Positions 53,745-62,248 of a stretch of 64,000 bases of DNA are shown one piece after another. Position 1 is the first letter of the stretch. The number at the start of each line of letters is the position of its first letter. Made by a program: the position numbers and the translations under genes. This DNA is from Cohnella algarum (GTDB taxonomy: Bacteria; Bacillota; Bacilli; Paenibacillales; Paenibacillaceae): positions 4,459,001 through 4,523,000 of the forward strand of contig NZ_JAFHKM010000002.1 of the NCBI RefSeq assembly GCF_016937515.1, given 5' to 3'. Below the pieces are notes generated by a model. It saw nothing but the letters and a program-made list of their open reading frames with translations, made no database searches and was not told the DNA's origin.

Positions 53745-55796
53745 ATGTCTTCATCTTTATTTTCCATTCCGGTGAAGCGACTTCAAGGCGTGAGCTCCCA
53801 GAAAGAAGAGGAGCTTCACGCCTTGGGCGTTTTTACGATCGGGGATCTGCTGGAGTATTATCCGTTCCGGTACGAAGATTACCGGATTCGGTCGCTTTCG
53901 GAAACGAAAGACGGCGAAAAAGCAACCGTTCAGGGAACGGTGGCGTCCATGCCGTCGCTCCAACGCTTCGGCCGCAAATCCCGGCTTATTTGCCGGGTGG
54001 CGGTCGACGGGATGATCGTCACGGGCGTATGGTTCAACCGCGCGTTTTTGAAGGAGCAGCTGACGCTCGGCAGGGAGATCGTGCTGACGGGGAAATGGGA
54101 CCAGAGGCGGCGGCAGATGACGGTGGCGGAATCGGAGTTTCCGGACCGCCAAAACGCGAAGTCCGGGACGCTGCAGCCTGTCTATTCCGTCGGCGGCAGC
54201 CTGACGCAGGCGTGGATGCGCCAGCGGATTGCCAAGGCGCTCGATCAATACGGCGCGATGATTCCGGAGCTGCTGCCGGCGGAGCTGCTCGAGCGCTACA
54301 AGCTTCCGCCGCGCCGGGAAGCGATATGGCGCATTCACCGGCCCGAGGGCACGGCGGAAGGGCAGGAAGCGCGTAGGCGCATGGTGTATGAGGAGCTGTT
54401 TTTGTTCGAGCTCAAATTGCAGGGTTACCGGGCGATGAACCGGAAGCAGCCGGACGGAATCGCGCATAAAATCGACAGCGAAGACATTCGCGCGTTCGCG
54501 GCCGGACTGCCGTTTGCGCTCACCGACGCCCAAAAAAAAGTCATCAACGAAATCACGCACGATATGCGCCAGCCTTACGCGATGAACCGGCTGCTGCAGG
54601 GCGACGTCGGATCCGGCAAAACGGTCGTGTCCGCGGCGGCGCTCTTCGCTACCGTCAAAGCGGGCTGCCAGGGAGCGCTCATGGTGCCGACCGAAATTCT
54701 CGCCGAGCAGCATGCGAGATCGCTCGGCAAGCTGTTCGAGCCGTACGGCATTCAGATCGGCCTGCTTACCGGCAGCCTGACCGAGCGGAAGCGGCGGGAC
54801 ATGATCGCCGGGCTTCAGATGGGGCTGACCGACATCGTCATCGGCACGCACGCGCTGATCCAGGAGGACGTTCATTTTCGCCGCCTCGGCCTCGTCGTGC
54901 TGGACGAGCAGCATCGCTTCGGCGTGCAGCAGCGGAGCATTTTACGGAAAAAGGGAATGAATCCCGACGTGCTGTCGATGACGGCGACGCCGATTCCAAG
55001 GACGCTTGCGATCACGGTGTTCGGGGACATGGACGTTTCGACCATCCGGGAACGGCCGAAAGGCCGCCTGCCGATTTTGACCTATTGGGTCAAGCATGAC
55101 AAAATGGACCGCGTGCTCGGATTTATCCGGCACGAAGCGGAACTGGGGCGGCAGACGTTTTTCATTTGTCCGCTCATCGAGGAATCGGAGAAGCTCGACG
55201 TGCAAAACGCGATCGACCTGCACGCCCAGCTGCGCCAGGCGCTGCCGGAGCTTTCCGTCGGCCTGCTGCACGGGCGGATGTCGTCGGCGGAGAAGGACGA
55301 GGCGATGAGCGCGTTCGCCCGGGGCGAGACGACCGTGCTCGTGTCGACGACCGTCATCGAAGTCGGCGTCGACGTGCCGAACGCGACGCTGATGATCGTG
55401 ATGGACGCGGACCGGTTCGGCTTGTCCCAGCTGCATCAGCTTCGCGGCCGCGTCGGGAGAGGCGAGCACCAGTCGTATTGCGTCCTGATCGCCGATCCGA
55501 AGTCGGAAAACGGCCAGGAGCGGATGAAGGCGATGACGGACACGGACGACGGCTTCGAAATCGCCCGGCGGGATTTGGAGCTGCGCGGGCCCGGCGAATT
55601 TTTCGGCACGAAGCAAAGCGGGATGCCGGAATTCCGGATCGCGAACCTCGTCAACGATTTCGAGGTGCTGGAGCAGGCGCGGGACGACGCGGCGGAACTT
55701 ACGGCGAAGCCGGAGTTTTGGTCGTCCCCGGCTTACGAAGGTTTGCGGGATTTTTTGCGGCGGGAGTCGCAGCTTAGCGGAGAGCCGCTCGATTGA
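53745..55796 (+). CDS. recG: ATP-dependent DNA helicase RecG
   Basis: The 683-residue helicase has a wedge/OB domain (residues about 60-160), Walker A LLQGDVGSGKTVVSAAAL, DEQHRFGVQQR, and LHQLRGRVGRGEHQSYCVL. It remodels forks and Holliday junctions. ATG 53745 follows GGGGTAGG. The fapR-plsX genes that usually follow recG are absent. Confidence 0.96.
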   Translation: MSSSLFSIPVKRLQGVSSQKEEELHALGVFTIGDLLEYYPFRYEDYRIRSLSETKDGEKATVQGTVASMPSLQRFGRKSRLICRVAVDGMIVTGVWFNRAFLKEQLTLGREIVLTGKWDQRRRQMTVAESEFPDRQNAKSGTLQPVYSVGGSLTQAWMRQRIAKALDQYGAMIPELLPAELLERYKLPPRREAIWRIHRPEGTAEGQEARRRMVYEELFLFELKLQGYRAMNRKQPDGIAHKIDSEDIRAFAAGLPFALTDAQKKVINEITHDMRQPYAMNRLLQGDVGSGKTVVSAAALFATVKAGCQGALMVPTEILAEQHARSLGKLFEPYGIQIGLLTGSLTERKRRDMIAGLQMGLTDIVIGTHALIQEDVHFRRLGLVVLDEQHRFGVQQRSILRKKGMNPDVLSMTATPIPRTLAITVFGDMDVSTIRERPKGRLPILTYWVKHDKMDRVLGFIRHEAELGRQTFFICPLIEESEKLDVQNAIDLHAQLRQALPELSVGLLHGRMSSAEKDEAMSAFARGETTVLVSTTVIEVGVDVPNATLMIVMDADRFGLSQLHQLRGRVGRGEHQSYCVLIADPKSENGQERMKAMTDTDDGFEIARRDLELRGPGEFFGTKQSGMPEFRIANLVNDFEVLEQARDDAAELTAKPEFWSSPAYEGLRDFLRRESQLSGEPLD

Positions 55797-55849
55797 AATG
55801 GGCTTGCGAGGATGTTTGGCAAAGCGGGTCATCCCCGCCCGCCGTTCGG

Positions 55850-55858
55850 CATAGGATA
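55850..55858 (+). promoter_or_regulatory. Sigma-K-like -10 element before spoVIF
   Basis: CATAGGATA fits the CATAnnnTA -10 of mother-cell sigma-K promoters; the -35 is not clear. Confidence 0.4.
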
Positions 55859-55888
55859 GTCAAGAATGCCGAAAGGACGTGAAGACGG

Positions 55889-56179
55889 ATGGCCAGCTGG
55901 CAAAAGTTCGGCATCAAGCCGGAACTCGTGGAACGCGTAAAGTTCAAAATGAAAAACCCGACGACGAAAGAGAAGATGAAGCAACTGCTCGACGGCGTAA
56001 CCAAGTACGACCTCCAGGACCGGCTGAAGGTGAAGCGCCTCGTCAAATCGGCGTCCAGAATTTTAAACGAACCGCTTTCGGAACTGCAGGAGGAACAGCT
56101 CGTCAGCTTTGTGTTGAGCCAAAAAATCGACCCGCAAAACACGCTGCATCTGATCAAGCTGTGGGCGATGTTCAGGTAG
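55889..56179 (+). CDS. Stage VI sporulation protein F-like
   Basis: The 96-residue protein has MASWQKFGIKPELVERVKFK, TKEKMKQLLDGVTKYDLQDR and VKRLVKSASRILNEPLSELQ (in order, overlapping frames joined). It resembles SpoVIF/YjcC, a small coat-assembly protein made late in sporulation. There is no signal peptide. AAAGGACGTG lies upstream of ATG. It stands alone and overlaps by 8 bp the end of the convergent SRAP gene. The family call is moderate, from pattern only. Confidence 0.7.
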   Translation: MASWQKFGIKPELVERVKFKMKNPTTKEKMKQLLDGVTKYDLQDRLKVKRLVKSASRILNEPLSELQEEQLVSFVLSQKIDPQNTLHLIKLWAMFR

Positions 56180-56846
56180 AAATCCGCTCGATGCAGGACG
56201 GATCGTCGTTGGCGACGTTGCCGACCCGCTTGTCGACTTCGTAAGCTTCCATCTCCTCGTCGGGGTAGGGCGCAAGCAGCCGGTTCAGCCGCTCCGGCTC
56301 GCGGATTCGCCGGTCAAGCCAAACGCTCTCGTCCTCTTCCCGCAAAATGACCGGCATCCGGTCGTGAATGTCCGCCATCAAGCGGTTCGGGGCGGTCGTG
56401 ACGACGGTGCACGTGTGCACGACTTCCCCGCTCGGGGAGGTCCACGTCTCGTACAAGCCCGCGAGGCTGAACAGTTTCTTGCTGCGCAGACTAATCCGGT
56501 AGGGCCGCTTCGCCCCGTCCGCCGCCTTCCACTCGTAAAAGCCGTCCGCCGGCAGCAGGCATCTTTTGCGCCGGTAGGCGTCGCGATAAGCGGGACGATC
56601 GGCAAGCGTCTCCGCCCGGGCGTTGATCATTTTGTAACCGATTTTGGCGTCTTCGGCCCATGGCGGGACAAGTCCCCACTTCAGCTGTCCGAGCCTGTTG
56701 CCCCGCCCGTCGCTGACGATCGCCGGCACGAGCTGTCCCGGCGCCACGTTGTAGCGGGGGGCGTAAAACGGAACGGCGACCTGTCCGGCCATGTACCGGG
56801 CGATTAATTCTTCCAGCGTGACGGTAATCGTATATCTGCCGCACAT
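56172..56846 (-). CDS. SRAP-domain protein (YedK/HMCES type)
   Basis: The 224-residue protein begins MCGRYTITVTLEEL with the catalytic Cys at position 2. It then has APRYNVAPGQLVPAIV, WGLVPPWAEDAKIG, MINARAETLADRPAYR, LLPADGFYEWK and the His in DIHDRMPVIL. SRAP proteins form a covalent thiazolidine crosslink with abasic sites in single-stranded DNA to protect them. The start is at MCGRY because the Cys must become N-terminal; GGAGG lies upstream. Confidence 0.94.
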   Translation of the reverse strand: MCGRYTITVTLEELIARYMAGQVAVPFYAPRYNVAPGQLVPAIVSDGRGNRLGQLKWGLVPPWAEDAKIGYKMINARAETLADRPAYRDAYRRKRCLLPADGFYEWKAADGAKRPYRISLRSKKLFSLAGLYETWTSPSGEVVHTCTVVTTAPNRLMADIHDRMPVILREEDESVWLDRRIREPERLNRLLAPYPDEEMEAYEVDKRVGNVANDDPSCIERIST

Positions 56847-56914
56847 GTTTTGCGTGCCTCCTGTCGAGGTGCTGTTATGTTTAATCCTACTAGGAAAAGC
56901 GGCGCGGCGCCAGT

Positions 56915-57062
56915 CCGGTTGAGTCGCGGTGACGCAACTCAACCCGCCAAACGCAAACAACCGTACGCAGTTGAGTGAAAATTACCCATCTCAACTCCTC
57001 GGCAAGCACGTTACCGCTCCAATTGAGTCGTGGTGACACAACTCATCTCACAAATGCTACTC
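56915..57062. repeat. Array 3: diverged copies of the 52-bp repeat family
   Basis: GGTTGAGT...ACTCAACC, AGTTGAGT...ATCTCAACT and AATTGAGTCGTGGTGACACAACTCA-type inverted repeats follow each other between 56915 and 57062 with spacings near 47-57 bp. Sequences are related to arrays 1 and 2. The rest of the gap to 57378 shows no gene I can support. Confidence 0.65.
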
Positions 57063-57378
57063 AAGAGTGCGCAGAGCCCTTCACCTACGTTTTATTGCCT
57101 AACGGCCCGTCAAGAGTCGGCAGGAAATTCGTCTCCCGTGTCAAATTATGCAGGAACAGGAAGAAGCGCCGTCACGCGTCATTAGCCCCGCTCCGAGCAA
57201 ATTCACGGCCCAGATTACCGGAACGGATTTGAATTGGGTCGGATCGGATCTTAGCTTCGCGTCATGAACAGGGCGTCGACCCTGTACCGCCTCGTTTCAT
57301 TTTCAAGATGCATGTTCGAAAGAGCGTTACCCCCTTTAACAGGAGCTGCCGCTCTTATCCTGCAAAGGGGGATGAAGC

Positions 57379-57553
57379 GTGAAAAAGCCGATCGTTTATG
57401 CGCTTGCGCTGGCGCTCGTCGCGGCCAGCCAGCTTCTGGGTGATCCTGCTCGTCCGCCGCGCCGGGCGGGAGCTGTCCGGACCGGGCGGAGACGGCGACG
57501 GGAGCGCGGAATCGGAGGGTCATGCGGAGCGACGGATCGATATCGCCGTTTGA
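57379..57553 (+). pseudogene. Small membrane-protein gene, probably frameshifted
   Basis: GTG 57379 follows AAAGGGGGATGAAGC. The first frame gives MKKPIVYALALALVAAS, a hydrophobic start, then a low-complexity Arg-rich run that is unlikely to be real. Switching frame by one base near 57430 gives FWVILLVRRAGREL followed by an acidic tail and a stop at 57553. That would make a one-helix membrane protein of about 58 residues. I do not recognise it. It ends just before the thiamine operon promoter. Confidence 0.35.
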
Positions 57554-57558
57554 CGTTG

Positions 57559-57587
57559 TTGACGAAATTTCGATTAAGCGGTATATT
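57559..57587 (+). promoter_or_regulatory. Sigma-A promoter of thiamine-precursor operon
   Basis: TTGACG (57559-57564), 17 bp, TATATT (57582-57587), about 35 bp before the TPP riboswitch. Confidence 0.75.
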
Positions 57588-57622
57588 CGAAAAGGATAAA
57601 TCGTACGGACAACCGAAAATCG

Positions 57623-57713
57623 CCCCCGGGAGCTTAGGGAACTATGCTGAGAGGAAAGCTGATCCGCTTTCGACCGGATAACCTGATCTGGATAATTCCA
57701 GCGTAGGAAGGTG
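57623..57713 (+). ncRNA. TPP riboswitch (THI element)
   Basis: Conserved blocks are present in order: GGGAGCTTAGGGA, CTGAGAGG, GACCGGATAACCTGATC-type core (ACCTGATCTGGATAATTCC) and AGCGTAGGAAGG. It lies between a promoter and an intrinsic terminator, upstream of thiamine transport genes. Confidence 0.95.
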
Positions 57714-57759
57714 GCCGCAATCGCGACGGTTTCGTTGCGTTTGCCTAAGTGCAGCTTGT

Positions 57760-57787
57760 GCGCCCTCCGAGATCGGGGGGCGTTTTT
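57760..57787 (+). terminator. Riboswitch-controlled terminator
   Basis: CGCCCTCCGA (57761-57770) pairs with the CGGGGGGCG arm (57774-57782), then five T. TPP binding would favour this hairpin and shut the operon off. Confidence 0.85.
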
Positions 57788-57832
57788 CATGCGTTCCGTA
57801 ACCAGGGAAAGAGTGGATTGGGGAGGATGGCC

Positions 57833-58882
57833 ATGGAACGGCAACATCAAAGAAAAGGCTGGAAATCGAAAGGGGCGGCCGCGTTCGCGGCGCTGCTTGT
57901 AATAGCGGGCTGCGGAGCCGGCGGGAACGGGGGAAGCGGCAACGAAGGCGGGGCCGCCGCTTCTCCTTCCGCGACGGCGCAGCCGCTCAAGGAAATCAAA
58001 GTCGTGCTCGACTGGACGCCGAACACGAACCATACGGGCCTGTACGTAGCGGCGGCGCAAGGCATGTGGGAGAAGCGCGGCCTGGACGTCGAAATCGTGC
58101 AGCCGCCGGAAAGCGGCGCGGATCAGATGGTCGCGAGCGGAGCGGCCGAATTCGGCGTCGGCACGCAGGAAGGGCTGACGCTCGCCCGCGAGCAGGACAT
58201 TCCGCTCGTGTCGCTGGCGGCGGTCATTCAGCACAATACGTCGGGCTTCGCTTCGCCCGCGGACAAAAACATCACCGAGCCCAAAGATTTCGAAGGCTAT
58301 ACGTACGGAGGCTGGGGGTCGCCGGCCGAGGAAGCGGTCATCGGCTCGATGATGAAGGAGCAAGGGGCGGACGTCGGCAAAGTCAACATCGTCAACATGG
58401 GCATGGCCGATTTCTTTACCGCGGTGCAAAAGGACATCGATTTCGCCTGGATTTTTTACGCGTGGACCGGAATCGAAGCGGAGCAGCGCGGCATTCCGAT
58501 CAATATGGTGTACTTGTCCGATTTCAACGAGCAGCTCGATTATTACACGCCGGTGCTCGAGACGAGCGAGAAGATGATCGCGGAGCAGCCGGACGTCGTG
58601 CGCGCGTTCGTGGAAGGGGCGTCCGAGGGGTACGAGTACGCGATCGAGCATCCTGCCGAAGCCGCGGACATTTTGCTCGAAGCGGTGCCGGATTTGAACG
58701 CCGAGCTGGTCAAGGAGAGCCAGGAATGGCTGGCCGGCAAATATCAGGACGACGCTCCCCGCTGGGGCGAGCAGAAGCGGGAAGTTTGGTCCGGCTATGC
58801 CGAATTTTTGCGGGAGCACGATCTGCTGAAAAAGGAACTCGACATCGACGCGATGTTTACGAACGAGTTTTTGCCCGAATAA
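57833..58882 (+). CDS. thiY: Pyrimidine (HMP) precursor-binding lipoprotein ThiY
   Basis: The 349-residue NMT1/THI5-like protein has a lipoprotein signal ending LLVIAGC, then an Gly/Ser linker, and a solute-binding domain with VVLDWTPNTNHTGLYVAAAQ, GVGTQEGLTLAREQD and TYGGWGSPAEEAV. It captures formyl-aminopyrimidine or HMP outside the cell. ATG 57833 has GGGGAGG 6 nt upstream, while ATG 57827 abuts that site. It is first in the TPP-regulated operon. Confidence 0.92.
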   Translation: MERQHQRKGWKSKGAAAFAALLVIAGCGAGGNGGSGNEGGAAASPSATAQPLKEIKVVLDWTPNTNHTGLYVAAAQGMWEKRGLDVEIVQPPESGADQMVASGAAEFGVGTQEGLTLAREQDIPLVSLAAVIQHNTSGFASPADKNITEPKDFEGYTYGGWGSPAEEAVIGSMMKEQGADVGKVNIVNMGMADFFTAVQKDIDFAWIFYAWTGIEAEQRGIPINMVYLSDFNEQLDYYTPVLETSEKMIAEQPDVVRAFVEGASEGYEYAIEHPAEAADILLEAVPDLNAELVKESQEWLAGKYQDDAPRWGEQKREVWSGYAEFLREHDLLKKELDIDAMFTNEFLPE

Positions 58883-58921
58883 ACGATAAAACGAAACGCA
58901 ACGGAAAGCGGGGAAACGACG

Positions 58922-59227
58922 ATGGCGCAAGCGCTGCTCAGCATTCAAATTTTACCGAGAACAAAGTCCGGGGACGACAGCGTCTATCCGTACGTGGACA
59001 AAGCGATCGACATCATCAAGGCTTCCGGCGTCCCTTACCGCGTCGGTCCGCTGGAGACGACGATGGAAGGCGATCTGGACCTGCTGCTGGATATCGTCAA
59101 GCAAATGAACGCCGCCATGTTCGAGCTCGGCAGTCCGTCCGTCTTGTCCCAAATCAAGCTGTCCGTCGATCGGGATAGCAACGCCTCGATGGCGCGGCTG
59201 CTGCAAAATTATCCCGATGGGAAGTAA
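58922..59227 (+). CDS. Thiamine-binding protein (MTH1187/YkoF-like, DUF77)
   Basis: The 101-residue protein MAQALLSIQILPRTKSGDDS has YPYVDKAIDIIKASGVPYRVG and LETTMEGDLDLLLDIVKQMN. This fits the small ferredoxin-like family that binds thiamine or hydroxymethylpyrimidine. It has no signal peptide. It overlaps the permease gene by 11 bp, so it is part of the uptake operon and may be a cytoplasmic carrier or sensor. Confidence 0.88.
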   Translation: MAQALLSIQILPRTKSGDDSVYPYVDKAIDIIKASGVPYRVGPLETTMEGDLDLLLDIVKQMNAAMFELGSPSVLSQIKLSVDRDSNASMARLLQNYPDGK

Positions 59228-60002
59228 AGCGTACCGCCGCGTCCTTCTGCCGGCCGGGACGCTGGCCGGCATTGTGCTCGTATGGCAGGCGTGCTGCTCG
59301 CTGCTTCGCATCGATCCGTGGATGCTGCCGAGCCCGCTGGCCATCGCCGAGCGGATGGGGACGGACGCTTCGCGGCTTGCGGAGCAATCCGTTTCCACCC
59401 TGCTGCTGGCGCTCAAAGGAATCGGGCTCGGCGTCGGCTTCGGCGTGCTGTCGGCGATCCTCTTTCATCTGATTCCCGGCGTGCGGACGGCGCTGTCTCC
59501 GATCATCATCATTACGCAAAACATTCCGATCATCGCGCTCGGGCCGCTTCTCATGCTGTGGTTCGGCTTCGGGCTTTTGCCCAAGCTGATTTTGCTGGTG
59601 CTCGTCTGCTACTTCCCGGTCGCCTGGTCGATGCTGGCCGGCCTCGGTCAGTCGGAGCCGCATCTGCGCGAATATTTGGCCATGATCGGCGCGAGGCGCT
59701 GGGAGGTGCTCCGAAGGCTGGAGCTTCCGGCTTCGCTGCCGTACTTCTTTTCCGGATTGAAAATTACGGCGACATACAGCATTTCTTCGGCCATCGTGGC
59801 GGAATGGCTCGGAGGCAGCGAAGGCATCGGCCACTATCTTGTCTTGAAGAAAAACGGCTACGATACGGCCGGCGTTTTTTCGGCCATCATCTGCATCATC
59901 GTGCTGTCGCTCGCGTTTTACGGGCTTGCCGCGCTGCTCGAGCGGCTTTCGATCCGCTGGCGCCCGGCCGGAACCGAAGCGAAGGGAGGGAGGAACGCAT
60001 GA
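59217..60002 (+). CDS. thiX: ABC transporter permease ThiX
   Basis: The 261-residue membrane protein has about six helices and the binding-protein-dependent permease loop IGARRWEVLRRLELPASLPY. It forms the membrane channel for the ThiY substrate. Its start overlaps the thiamine-binding gene and its stop overlaps the ATPase gene. Confidence 0.92.
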   Translation: MGSKAYRRVLLPAGTLAGIVLVWQACCSLLRIDPWMLPSPLAIAERMGTDASRLAEQSVSTLLLALKGIGLGVGFGVLSAILFHLIPGVRTALSPIIIITQNIPIIALGPLLMLWFGFGLLPKLILLVLVCYFPVAWSMLAGLGQSEPHLREYLAMIGARRWEVLRRLELPASLPYFFSGLKITATYSISSAIVAEWLGGSEGIGHYLVLKKNGYDTAGVFSAIICIIVLSLAFYGLAALLERLSIRWRPAGTEAKGGRNA

Positions 60003-60787
60003 ACGCGCAAAACCGTCCCAAGCTGGAGCTCTCCGGCATCAGCAAAAGCTACGCGCGGGGCAAGCTGAGCCATCCCGTGCTGGACCGCATTTCGCTGACC
60101 GTACGCGCCGGCGAGTTCGTGACGCTCATCGGGCCGTCCGGCAGCGGCAAGTCCACGCTGTTCCGGCTGATCGGCGGCGTGGAGCGGCCCGACGAAGGGG
60201 AGATCCGGATCGACGGCGAGCTGTCGACCGGCCGGCGCGGGCGGATCAGCTACATGCCGCAGCAGGCGTCGCTTTTTCCGTGGCTGTCGGTATCGGCGAA
60301 CATTTCCTCGGCGTTGACGACCGCCGGCGTGCCGGCGAAGGAAGCGGCCGCCCTGGCGGACCGGTGGCTCGACCGCATCGGACTCGGCGGCGTGGCGAAG
60401 CAGTATCCGCACGTGCTGTCCGGCGGGATGCAGCAGCGGGTGTCGTTTTTGCGCGCTTTGCTCATGCCTCGCGGCTTGATGTGCCTGGACGAGCCGTTCG
60501 CGGCGCTCGACGCGCTGACGAGGGCGGACATGCAGGCGTGGCTGCTCAAGCTGTGGGAGGAGGAACGCCGCTCGGTGCTGTTCGTGACCCACAGCATCGA
60601 GGAGGCGCTCACGCTGTCGGACCGCATTTACGTCCTGTCGCTGGCGCCGGCCCGCGTGCTTGCGGAGCTTGAAATCCCGTTTCCCCGTCCGCGGCGGACG
60701 GACGTCTGGACCGAGCCCGCTTTCGTCGAGCTCAAGCGCCAGGTGCTCGAGTTGCTCGGAGAGACGGGCGGCGGGCAAGGCCGTTAA
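59999..60787 (+). CDS. thiZ: ABC transporter ATP-binding protein ThiZ
   Basis: The 262-residue ATPase has Walker A GPSGSGKST, Q-loop MPQQASLFPWL, signature LSGGMQQRVSFLRALL, Walker B LMCLDEPFAALDALT and the switch His in VTHSIEEALTLSD. It powers the ThiXYZ importer. It overlaps thiX by ATGA. Confidence 0.92.
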   Translation: MNAQNRPKLELSGISKSYARGKLSHPVLDRISLTVRAGEFVTLIGPSGSGKSTLFRLIGGVERPDEGEIRIDGELSTGRRGRISYMPQQASLFPWLSVSANISSALTTAGVPAKEAAALADRWLDRIGLGGVAKQYPHVLSGGMQQRVSFLRALLMPRGLMCLDEPFAALDALTRADMQAWLLKLWEEERRSVLFVTHSIEEALTLSDRIYVLSLAPARVLAELEIPFPRPRRTDVWTEPAFVELKRQVLELLGETGGGQGR

Positions 60788-60810
60788 ACGTTAACGTCGT
60801 CTCCAATCGT

Positions 60811-60849
60811 ACTCGCCCGATCTGCGGCGCAAGCTGCCGGATCGGGCGA
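60811..60849 (+). terminator. Strong hairpin after thiZ, possible terminator
   Basis: CTCGCCCGATC (60811-60821) pairs with GATCGGGCGAG (60839-60849); there is no T run, so the terminator role is uncertain. Confidence 0.45.
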
Positions 60850-60975
60850 GCGCGCGTTTGCGGGCGTGCCGCGCCGGAGGCGGGGGATTAACGAGCTTCC
60901 TGCATTCGCGCAATTTCGGCTACGATCTCTCGCCGTTCCGTTTTTTCGAGGGCGGCGATTTCCGGCTGCGCCGGA

Positions 60976-61278
60976 ATGTCGAACCGGAGGTGCGAATGCG
61001 CAAATTTCAGCACTAACGTTCCGATTCGATTCCGCTACCGAACGTACGACAAGTTTCAGGAAGCGAAAATCAGGCTGTTGAAATCGCTGCAAAACGCGGT
61101 CTACGCCGAGGAAACGGTCCGGCTCAAGTCCGCGATCGGAAACGCCGCGTCCGGGGATTTGCCCGCCCTCAGCGCGCTGATCGAGTCCGCGCGGGAGGCG
61201 CGGCATCGCCGGCAGCGAGAGCAGCTGCGCGGGCTGCACCGGCTGTATCGGCTTTGCGAGGCGCTCGGATTGCTTTGA
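60976..61278 (+). CDS. Small hypothetical protein
   Basis: Reading from ATG 60976 gives 100 residues with a Lys/Arg-rich, helical second half (YDKFQEAKIRLLKSLQNAVY, ALSALIESAREARHRRQREQ). The start is weak, with no clear ribosome binding site, and the first 20 residues look non-genic. The true start may be further in. I do not recognise the protein; the helical part looks protein-like in composition. Confidence 0.4.
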   Translation: MSNRRCECANFSTNVPIRFRYRTYDKFQEAKIRLLKSLQNAVYAEETVRLKSAIGNAASGDLPALSALIESAREARHRRQREQLRGLHRLYRLCEALGLL

Positions 61279-61366
61279 ATTCCGCCGCAAACCCGCGCCT
61301 GACCGCGCCATGCGAAGCCGATCCGAAGGCGCGCCGAAAATGGCTTTGAGAAAGGGGGCGTCGGCC

Positions 61367-62152
61367 ATGGCCGTTGACGCTCATATTCATTTGGATTCGT
61401 ATCCGCCCGATCGGCGGGAGCAGCTGCTGAACCGGGCGTTTGCGTCCGGCGTGGAGGGGCTCGTTGCCGTTTCCATGGGGTTCCGATCGTTCGCCGTCGT
61501 TCGCGAGTGGGCGGCGCGGTTCCCGGGCCGCATCCTTCCCGCATACGGGCATCACCCCGAACAGCCGCCCCTTGCGGAGGAGGAGCTCGCGAGGATGCGC
61601 GACTGGATCGGGCAGCTCGGGGACGGCGCATTCGCCATCGGCGAAGTGGGGCTGCCTTACTATTTGCGGACGGAAGCGGAAACGTCGGGCCGTTCGTTCG
61701 ACGAGGCTCCCTATATCGTTCAGCTCGAAGCCTTCGTCCGGCTGGCGGCGGAGCTGGACCGCCCGATCGCGCTTCATGCCGTTTACGAAGACGCCGACAA
61801 GGCGCTCGAGCTGCTGGAGCGCCACCGGGTGCGGCGCGCGCATTTCCACTGGTTCAAAGGCGGGCCGGAAACGATAAACCGCATCGTCGCGCGCCGGTAC
61901 ATGATCTCGATCGCGCCGGACGTGCTGTACGAGCCGGAAATCCGCGAGCTCGCGGCGCGCGTGCCGCTTGCGCAGCTCATGACCGAAACGGACGGGCCCT
62001 GGCCGTTCGAAGGACCGTTCGCGGGCAAGGAAACCGTGCCGGAAATGGTGCTGGACGTCGTCCGCGAGATCGCCTCGCTGCGCGGTTCGGACGAAGCGGA
62101 GACGGCGGCGGTTCTGCGCGCGAATGCGCGAAGATTTTACGGGATCGGGTGA
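61367..62152 (+). CDS. TatD family metal-dependent hydrolase
   Basis: The 261-residue protein has AVDAHIHLDSYPPDRREQLL, YGHHPEQPPL, GEVGLPYY, IALHAVYEDADKALELL, HWFKGGPETINRI and MTETDGPWPF, the ordered metal ligands of TatD-type TIM-barrel hydrolases. Members are DNases or related phosphoesterases, but this branch is of uncertain substrate. ATG 61367 follows AAAGGGGGC. It stands alone. Confidence 0.86.
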   Translation: MAVDAHIHLDSYPPDRREQLLNRAFASGVEGLVAVSMGFRSFAVVREWAARFPGRILPAYGHHPEQPPLAEEELARMRDWIGQLGDGAFAIGEVGLPYYLRTEAETSGRSFDEAPYIVQLEAFVRLAAELDRPIALHAVYEDADKALELLERHRVRRAHFHWFKGGPETINRIVARRYMISIAPDVLYEPEIRELAARVPLAQLMTETDGPWPFEGPFAGKETVPEMVLDVVREIASLRGSDEAETAAVLRANARRFYGIG

Positions 62153-62161
62153 AATGAACAA

Positions 62162-62182
62162 TTTTTTGATCGAAACCTGATT
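62162..62182. promoter_or_regulatory. Putative DeoR operator, upstream of regulator
   Basis: TTGATCGAAACCTGATT with a T-rich lead. It matches 63253-63273 at all but two of 21 positions; related TTTGATC motifs follow directly. Confidence 0.55.
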
Positions 62183-62248
62183 GAAATTTGATCATTTGTC
62201 TATTAGAATGATAGCAACGATGGATTTCCCGGTATAAGGAGAAACTTG

